Part shown: piece by piece, positions 34,372-39,327 of the stretch
How the letters are laid out: each line of letters starts with the position of its first letter
How positions within the stretch are numbered: position 1 is the first letter of the stretch
Source: Lentibacillus lipolyticus
GTDB lineage: Bacteria > Bacillota > Bacilli > Bacillales > Amphibacillaceae
Direction of reading: 5' to 3'
DNA: 39,327 nucleotides
Assembly (NCBI GenBank): GCA_004145795.1
Contig: SEIO01000028.1
Location: 1 to 39,327, forward strand
Notes under the pieces: generated by a model
Told to the model about the DNA's origin: nothing
Database searches by the model: none
What the model saw: the letters and a program-made list of their open reading frames with translations, nothing else
Program-made: the position numbers and the translations under genes

Positions 34372-35004
34372 ATGCGGCTGATTCGGGCAGGCGTTCATTT
34401 TTATCTGATTGGACTTGTCATTTTAACACTCGGAATCGCGCTGACGATTCAGTCATCATTGGGAGCTTCGCCGTATGATGCGCTTCTTGTCGGGTTGCAT
34501 AGAACGTTTGGACTGACAGTCGGAACCTGGGAAATGGTTGTGGGATTGACGATGATACTGGGTAATGCATTGGCAGAACGGAAAAGGCCGGAGTTCTTTG
34601 CCTTAATCACGTCATTTGTGACAGGGGTGGGAATTGACTTGTGGCTGTTTTTGCTTCGTGATTCGGTCGCGCCGGTCACGTGGATTGGGCAATCGGCAGT
34701 GCTTCTGCCAGGGATTGTGCTGATGGCGCTTGGTGTGGCCATTTATCTACAGTCCAAAATTGCTCCAAACCCAATGGACCGCTCCATGTTGGTCGTTTCG
34801 AACCTGACTGGATGGAATGTCTCTTATTCACGGGCGGCTATCAGTATTTTTCTTGTCATTGCAGCGTTCCTGTTTAACGGAGCAATTGGGGTTGGTACGC
34901 TCGTAACCGCCATCTTTTCAGGTATGATTATTAGCTTTTTCATTCCATATGTAAAAATGTTCAGCACCGGCTCTTCTAAAGGTGGAGAAGGACTGGTTTC
35001 TTAA
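34372..35004 (+). CDS. YczE/YyaS/YitT-type membrane protein (copy 2)
   Basis: A 210-aa membrane protein with five or so hydrophobic helices. It shares with the copy at 13300-13974 the N-terminal GVHFYLIGLVILTLGIALTIQSSLGASPYDALLVGL pattern (helix, then LGxxPxD) and a TVGTWEMVVGLTMILGNAL second helix. The KIAPNPMDRSMLVVSNLTGW loop replaces GSGPRDGFMLSISDKTG. ATG 34372 is chosen with AAAGGAAG about eight bases before; GTG 34363 is too near that site. The function of the family is unsettled. A terminator lies directly upstream of the gene. Confidence 0.8.
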   Translation: MRLIRAGVHFYLIGLVILTLGIALTIQSSLGASPYDALLVGLHRTFGLTVGTWEMVVGLTMILGNALAERKRPEFFALITSFVTGVGIDLWLFLLRDSVAPVTWIGQSAVLLPGIVLMALGVAIYLQSKIAPNPMDRSMLVVSNLTGWNVSYSRAAISIFLVIAAFLFNGAIGVGTLVTAIFSGMIISFFIPYVKMFSTGSSKGGEGLVS

Positions 35005-35102
35005 TGGGATAGGATGATTGCGCACCGTTTTAAAGAGCTCTGTATAGATTTCTTTTTTCCTTCAAAAGCTATCCGTGAAAGCTGCAAAGGAGGAGATGAA
35101 CC

Positions 35103-35255
35103 ATGGGCGGAAAACCTAAAGGACCAAAACAGCAAGAAGAGCCTAACTTGCCAAAAAGTCCGAAACAGCCCTACGGCGAACCATTACAGGGATCTCATAA
35201 GGTGAAACAGCGCAACCACTCACGGCAAAAGCAAAACCCGCATCATGATATGTAA
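35103..35255 (+). CDS. sspP: Small acid-soluble spore protein P
   Basis: A 50-aa spore protein. The C-terminal half [25 protein letters not shown] matches B. subtilis SspP ([25 protein letters not shown], from memory) at most positions. The N-terminus is variable and rich in Lys and Pro. AAAGGAGGAG sits 7 bases before ATG 35103, and a terminator follows directly. It marks the organism as a spore former. Expression in the forespore is expected; I could not assign a clear sigma-G promoter. Confidence 0.9.
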   Translation: MGGKPKGPKQQEEPNLPKSPKQPYGEPLQGSHKVKQRNHSRQKQNPHHDM

Positions 35256-35284
35256 AAAAGGCAGTCCTTGACTGCCTTTTTTCT
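35254..35284 (+). terminator. Terminator of sspP
   Basis: AAAAAAGGCAGT pairs with ACTGCCTTTTTT across a CCTTG loop. It overlaps the sspP stop codon. Confidence 0.92.
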
Positions 35285-35287
35285 TTT

Positions 35288-35311
35288 TACTGCATAAGTA
35301 CAACGAAGGCT
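35288..35311 (+). repeat. Dispersed repeat copy C (truncated)
   Basis: TTACTGCATAAGTACAACG and the next few bases match copy A (15523-15546) with one mismatch. The similarity stops exactly where the first 21-bp unit of the NERD2 left array begins. Confidence 0.7.
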
Positions 35312-35413
35312 GGAGATTCGGAGATAATCGCTGTAGTTTACATAGAAAGCGCTGTAGATTAAACAAGAATCGATGCAGTCAATATCAAAACCGCTGTAGT
35401 TCAATGAAATTTT
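35309..35413. repeat. 21-bp repeat array, left of NERD2 (array 3L)
   Basis: Five contiguous units of exactly 21 bp start at 35309, 35330, 35351, 35372 and 35393. The consensus is G(C)TGTAGTTTA... ending AATC. The first 32 bp (35309-35340) recur without change at 36472-36503, beyond the NERD2 gene. The sequence differs from arrays 1 and 2, but the 21-bp period and AATCG mark are the same. Confidence 0.93.
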
Positions 35414-35488
35414 TACTAATTGAAGGAGTTTGTAGGTGAAATGGCGAAAGTATAGAGGAACTTACTTAAGTAGAAAGGGAGTGCTTAA

Positions 35489-36490
35489 TTGAGCTCTTCA
35501 TTCATTGCCAAACCCCGCGATATCCCACTGGAAGTACTGAAGACGGAAGCATTGAACCGTCGTTTGCCCGCACATCATCGTAAAAAGAAGGAAGTTGACC
35601 AAAAAGCGAAAAACCTCCGCGCAGGCTACAACGGTGAAAAAGCCTTGGATTTCATGCTAGGTTTCCTTCAGAATAAACCCCTCCGTGTCCTTCACAATTT
35701 ACGAATCCACGACGCAAATGGGTTTTTCCAAATTGACACTCTTATTCTTTCACTCCAATTCCTGCTCATTAATGATGCGAAGAACATATCCGGAACCGTC
35801 ATATACGATGAATTCGGACAAGCGATTCGCACATCGAAAACCGGTGAAGAGGAAAACCTCGGCAACCACATTGAACAGGTAAATTTGCAGTATTTCCGCC
35901 TCCTGCGCTGGTTGAGACAACATCATTTCCCCGCCAATCCTATTGAAAAGTTAGTCATCCACAGCAATCCCAATACCATTATTAAAAATATCACCAATAA
36001 TAAAGCCGTTTCGAATACCGTTATTCATAAGGAACAACTGCTAACAAAACTCGATGAATTCACGAATACACACAAAAAACCGGCATTTACGAAAGAGCAG
36101 CTTGAACATCTAACAGTCATGTTAATCAATGCGCACACGCCAAAAGATGTTGAAATTTTAGAGAAGTTCGGAGTGGAACCTGAAGATATTCTGTGTGGCG
36201 TTTTTTGTCCGGAATGTCATGCGCTGCCAATGCACCGTATAAAAGCGAAATGGATTTGCCACCAATGCAGAGCGACGTCTAAAAATGCGCACATACCGGC
36301 GTTGAAAGACTATAGCTTGCTGTTTGGCAGCAGAATCAGCAATCGCCAGGCACGAGCGCTTTTGAGGGTAGGTTCACAACATATTGTGAAAAGATTATTA
36401 CAGAATGAACATTTTAAATGTGTCGGCAGCACAACGAATCGTTATTATCTATTGTGCTTTTCAGAGGAATCGCTGGAGATTCGGAGATAA
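35489..36490 (+). CDS. NERD-domain protein with zinc ribbon (NERD2)
   Basis: A 333-aa protein, intact. NERD domain at about residues 44-160: GYNGEK (Glu50), FQIDTLIL (Asp83) and INDAKN (Asp96, Lys98) form the PD-(D/E)xK-like core, with Asp96 where NERD1 has Glu. Cysteines 240, 243, 257 and 260 form a zinc ribbon. ISNRQARALLRVGSQHIVKRLL (283-304) looks like a DNA-binding helix-turn-helix. The start is TTG 35489 after GAAAGGGAG. NERD domains are nuclease-related, and their substrates are poorly known. The last codons and the stop lie inside the first unit of the right-hand repeat array. I infer DNA binding, perhaps to the flanking repeats. Confidence 0.88.
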   Translation: MSSSFIAKPRDIPLEVLKTEALNRRLPAHHRKKKEVDQKAKNLRAGYNGEKALDFMLGFLQNKPLRVLHNLRIHDANGFFQIDTLILSLQFLLINDAKNISGTVIYDEFGQAIRTSKTGEEENLGNHIEQVNLQYFRLLRWLRQHHFPANPIEKLVIHSNPNTIIKNITNNKAVSNTVIHKEQLLTKLDEFTNTHKKPAFTKEQLEHLTVMLINAHTPKDVEILEKFGVEPEDILCGVFCPECHALPMHRIKAKWICHQCRATSKNAHIPALKDYSLLFGSRISNRQARALLRVGSQHIVKRLLQNEHFKCVGSTTNRYYLLCFSEESLEIRR

Positions 36491-36511
36491 TCGCTGTAGT
36501 TTATTTAAATC
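36472..36511. repeat. 21-bp repeat array, right of NERD2 (array 3R)
   Basis: One full unit and most of a second (36472-36511) follow, with a possible degenerate third. Bases 36472-36503 equal 35309-35340 (32 bp, same orientation). The first unit overlaps the NERD2 stop codon at 36488-36490. Confidence 0.9.
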
Positions 36512-36555
36512 GTCCTAGAACCATCAATTCCCATCAGTTATTCCCGAAAGAATTC

Positions 36556-36564
36556 TGTTATAAT
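36556..36564 (+). promoter_or_regulatory. Extended -10 promoter of the ABC transporter operon
   Basis: TGTTATAAT holds TGn and a perfect TATAAT (36559-36564), 33 bases before the ATPase start. The -35 is weak. Confidence 0.55.
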
Positions 36565-36597
36565 AGACCCAGCACATATTTCTGGAAGGGGAAAATA

Positions 36598-37383
36598 ATG
36601 CAAGACACATCAATAAAACTGACAAATTTGGAAAAATCATATAGGAATCACCGAGCTGTTAAAAATTTGAATCTTAACGTGCATAAGGGTGAATTATTTG
36701 GATTTCTTGGGCCAAATGGTGCGGGGAAGACAACCACGATTAAAATGTTAACGGGGCTGCTCGAGCCGACAAGCGGTTCGGCTGAGATCAATGGTGTTGA
36801 TATTTGGCAGCATCCAATCGACGCGAAAAAGAAAATTGCTTACGTGCCTGATCAGCCGAATCTTTACCCGAAATTGACCGGATGGGATTATCTTGCATTC
36901 GTCGCGTCTGTATTTCAGATTCCGAAGGGTCAATTCCAAGCTAAAGCAAACGAGCTGCTACAGCTGTTTAGCCTTACCGACCAGGCGAATGATTTGATAG
37001 AAAGTTATTCCCATGGCATGAAGCAGAAGATTGCGATTTGCGGTGCGCTCGTGTCTGATCCGGATGTCCTGTTTATGGATGAGCCGACAGTTGGGCTGGA
37101 CCCGAAAAGCGCGCGCACGCTGAAGAACCTGCTCCGTAAACTTTGCGATAGTGGCATGACTGTGTTTCTTTCCACACATATTCTGGAAATCGCCGAGCAG
37201 ATGTGTGACCGGGTCGGTATTATTTTTGAGGGCGATATTATTTCGCTCGGAACAATGGATGAGCTGAAAGCAAGTGATGATGATGCTGACCAGAGCCTGG
37301 AGGATATCTTCCTGGAACTGACGGGCGGCGAGGACCAGCAGGCAATTATCAACGAAATTTCCGATCACGGTGATGCCAAATGA
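36598..37383 (+). CDS. ABC transporter ATP-binding protein (ABC-2 type)
   Basis: Cytosolic ATPase subunit of 261 aa. Walker A GPNGAGKTTT at about residues 38-47, Q-loop VPDQPNLYPKLTG, signature YSHGMKQK, Walker B VLFMDEPTVGLDP and the H-loop STHILE are all intact. The subfamily (DrrA/CcmA-like) drives drug, lipid or peptide export with a separate permease. ATG 36598 follows GGAAGGGG; the open frame extends 60 codons upstream into the repeat region without support. The stop overlaps the permease start by four bases (ATGA), so translation is coupled. Confidence 0.93.
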   Translation: MQDTSIKLTNLEKSYRNHRAVKNLNLNVHKGELFGFLGPNGAGKTTTIKMLTGLLEPTSGSAEINGVDIWQHPIDAKKKIAYVPDQPNLYPKLTGWDYLAFVASVFQIPKGQFQAKANELLQLFSLTDQANDLIESYSHGMKQKIAICGALVSDPDVLFMDEPTVGLDPKSARTLKNLLRKLCDSGMTVFLSTHILEIAEQMCDRVGIIFEGDIISLGTMDELKASDDDADQSLEDIFLELTGGEDQQAIINEISDHGDAK

Positions 37384-39134
37384 TGAAGGCCCTCTTGAAA
37401 AATCAGTGGAAAATAGTCATGAATACAGCGAAGTCACAGCCGGGCAAAAATTACTTCAGTTATCTCGTGATGTTCGCGGTTTTTGCAATCCTATTATACT
37501 GGCTGTCAGCCGGAATTTGGGCAATTGGTGACGCTATTACTGAGCCGATATTAGCCGGTATCTTATCATACGGGTTTCTAATGGTTATTGGATTTATTAT
37601 TTTGTTGGGCTTACCACAAGTATTCAAGCATCTATATTCGGCGACAGATCTTCAGTTGCTGTTCACGATGCCGATTCCTTCCAGATATATTTTCTGGGTG
37701 AAGTATTTGCAGAGCTTTGTTGGCATTCCATTATTGGTTTTCATTCTTTACGTGGTGCCGTTGTTCGTTTATGGCATGTTCATCGGAGCGAATTTGCTAT
37801 TCTATCCGGTGGTTTTACTTGTTGTGTTGTCTGTTATCGTCGTTGGTCTGTCGGTTGCATATTTGTTTAATTTAATCTTAGTGCAGGTTGTCCCGGCCAG
37901 CAAGGCGAACGAATTCATGACCGTGATGAGTGTACTTTCAGGCATATTTGTTTACTTATTGTTCATGATTCCAAACATGACAAACGACCAGCCATTACCC
38001 GAAATGATTTTAGCAGGATTGCCGCTGTTTCCCGAGTGGGTGCCGATTACCTGGGCAAGTGATGCAATCATTGGCGCGGCTGCCGGATCGCTTGACTTCC
38101 TTGTCCCTTTCATCATGATTGTGGCGTTGGCAGCAATTTTCTTCATACTGACTTCCACACTTGTCGAAAGAGGCTTTCGAACCGGCTGGGTGAAATTAAG
38201 TGAAGGGAGCGGGAAAAAACGAAAGAAAACGGCAGCAAACAAATCCGGACCAAAACTGCACCATCCAATTATTGCTGTCGGCAAAAAAGAATGGTTTGCG
38301 ATTAAACGCGACATGCGGGAGTGGCTCGTATTTCTGCCAATTGTTTTCTTTCTTGTGTTTGGATTCATTGGTGCCATGTCGGGCGGGGCCAGTCTCAGTG
38401 ATCTGCAGGGCCCGAATGAAGTGACTTGGCCAATTGCACAAGCAATATTTCTGTTTATGTTTGCTATGTTTAACGGGCAAATTTCCAGTTCAACAATTGC
38501 CCGGGAGGCAAAATCACTCTGGAACTTGCGCGTCCTGCCGCTAACCGGAAAAGATATCGCTATCGGAAAATTATGGATTAGCTGGCTGCTTCCGTTTGTG
38601 CTGTTGACGCTAATAGAAATTGTCATCGGCATTTTCTTCGGATGGACACCAGTGCAGTTTATCAGCGGAATTGCCATGAAAGCCGTTATTACGGTTGGCA
38701 TCAGTGGCATCGGAATATGGCTTGGAACCATCGGGTCAAAATATAATCCAGCCAATCCGCAAAACAGGCTGAAATTCGGAGTCGCGATGATCCTCTTAAT
38801 CGCCTCTTATGTCTATTTGTTTGTCGCACTGATTCCATACGTTATGCTACTTCTCCCGGTAGAAGCAATCGGCCTTGCACAGGACGCCAGTCAAAATATT
38901 GGCGGCATTTTCGGCATGATTACAGGTCTTGTTCATACCATTCTGTCCTGGAAAGCGTCTAGCCCGGTACTGGTGGTTATTGCGGGAATTGCACTGATGC
39001 TAATTATTTCGCTTGGAACAGCTTATTTATTTACCATGATGAGCGCACGCAAAATTGATCAAGGAATTGACATCGAAATGGTACAGGATACGAAAACAAA
39101 ACCATCGCTTGGCAAAAAATTCGGTGGTTTGTAG
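37380..39134 (+). CDS. ABC transporter permease, 584 aa
   Basis: Large membrane subunit with about 12 hydrophobic segments in two sets: roughly residues 26-270 and 310-570, separated by a basic cytoplasmic loop (EGSGKKRKKTAANKSG). The doubled size suggests that two ABC-2 half-permeases are joined in one chain. ATG 37380 overlaps the ATPase stop. The substrate is unknown; comparable Bacillus systems export peptides or drugs or act on the envelope. A terminator follows at 39142. Confidence 0.85.
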   Translation: MMKALLKNQWKIVMNTAKSQPGKNYFSYLVMFAVFAILLYWLSAGIWAIGDAITEPILAGILSYGFLMVIGFIILLGLPQVFKHLYSATDLQLLFTMPIPSRYIFWVKYLQSFVGIPLLVFILYVVPLFVYGMFIGANLLFYPVVLLVVLSVIVVGLSVAYLFNLILVQVVPASKANEFMTVMSVLSGIFVYLLFMIPNMTNDQPLPEMILAGLPLFPEWVPITWASDAIIGAAAGSLDFLVPFIMIVALAAIFFILTSTLVERGFRTGWVKLSEGSGKKRKKTAANKSGPKLHHPIIAVGKKEWFAIKRDMREWLVFLPIVFFLVFGFIGAMSGGASLSDLQGPNEVTWPIAQAIFLFMFAMFNGQISSSTIAREAKSLWNLRVLPLTGKDIAIGKLWISWLLPFVLLTLIEIVIGIFFGWTPVQFISGIAMKAVITVGISGIGIWLGTIGSKYNPANPQNRLKFGVAMILLIASYVYLFVALIPYVMLLLPVEAIGLAQDASQNIGGIFGMITGLVHTILSWKASSPVLVVIAGIALMLIISLGTAYLFTMMSARKIDQGIDIEMVQDTKTKPSLGKKFGGL

Positions 39135-39141
39135 GGAGCAG

Positions 39142-39175
39142 GAAAAAGAGAGGAGACATCGCCCTCTCTTTTTCT
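39142..39175 (+). terminator. Terminator of the ABC operon
   Basis: GAAAAAGAGAGG pairs with CCTCTCTTTTTC, with A's on the left and T's on the right, directly after the permease stop. Confidence 0.88.
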
Positions 39176-39263
39176 AAAAATTATACGATGGACTTTTATT
39201 AGGAGCATTCCTGTAATGAAAAAATTTGAAGGGAAATCAGCGAAAATGACAAATGCATAAAAA

Positions 39264-39327
39264 AAGTCCCCTTGGTACGATAGAGAGTGTCATGCATGAC
39301 CTCGAATTTAGTACCGAAGGAGGACTT
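39264..39327 (+). other. Interrupted palindrome at the right edge, probable leader of the next gene
   Basis: AAGTCCCCTTGGTAC at 39264-39278 pairs with GTACCGAAGGAGGACTT at 39311-39327, with a 2-base bulge. Inside lies the perfect 12-bp palindrome GTCATGCATGAC (39289-39300). The right arm contains GAAGGAGG, a strong ribosome binding site for a gene starting just outside the window, so the hairpin could hide it. An insertion-sequence end is an alternative. Confidence 0.45.

Noticed and set aside
35014-35205. 63-aa ORF overlapping sspP
   Set aside because: It runs in another frame of sspP, which has the strong ribosome binding site and clear homology.

Overview
The window reads as chromosomal DNA of a moderately low-GC, spore-forming, halotolerant member of the Bacillaceae (Virgibacillus/Oceanobacillus-like). 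The grounds are a tRNA cluster in nearly the same order as the Bacillus subtilis trnD cluster, an SspP spore protein, a GbsA glycine-betaine aldehyde dehydrogenase, a B. subtilis-type PpaC, GabR and YpsA, strong AGGAGG ribosome binding sites, and frequent TTG starts. The species is an inference. All product names come from reading motifs and remembered family sequences; no search was run.

Layout. 1-1894: 3' end of 23S rRNA, 5S rRNA, 14 tRNA genes and a terminator. The 23S-5S spacer holds an apparent terminator and a separate promoter. 2402-6135: a small basic ORF, a nucleoside hydrolase, an aldo/keto reductase and a GabR regulator. 6248-11873: gabT, gabD, a ureohydrolase and a sodium:solute symporter. 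Together these could take up a guanidino compound, release GABA and feed it to succinate. 12197-12553: a solo array of 21-bp repeats, then a CBO0543-type membrane protein, a YczE-like membrane protein and a TPR protein. 15719-18753: sqdB, an sqdX-like glycosyltransferase and a GtrA protein, a likely sulfolipid (SQDG) locus split by a degenerate dispersed repeat. 18926-24910: a PAS-GGDEF diguanylate cyclase, a CDF cation transporter, a FAD oxidoreductase, a small membrane protein and ppaC. 25074-29905: two GNAT enzymes, an N-succinylamino-acid racemase/OSBS, a TatD hydrolase, a PP-loop ATPase and YpsA. 30122-36490: two NERD-domain genes, each between its own 21-bp repeat arrays, with gbsA, a DUF1906 protein, a second YczE-like protein and sspP between them. 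36598-39134: an ABC-2 type ATPase and permease.

The most unusual feature is the link between NERD-domain genes and tandem arrays with a 21-bp period. NERD1 (30122-31086, frameshifted) lies between arrays that share a perfect 64-bp direct repeat. NERD2 (35489-36490) lies between arrays of a different sequence that share a perfect 32-bp direct repeat. A third array at 12197-12553 has the same period and the same AATCG phase mark but no NERD gene. Both proteins join a PD-(D/E)xK-like NERD domain to a four-cysteine zinc ribbon and a C-terminal NRQAR helix-turn-helix-like segment. I infer that each gene and its array form one unit, possibly a selfish, homing-like or repeat-binding system.

Other points of interest are the SQDG genes in a Firmicute, the ureohydrolase-gabTD pathway, a GC-rich structured leader ending in a terminator before the second YczE-like gene, and a dispersed repeat family that abuts both NERD units.
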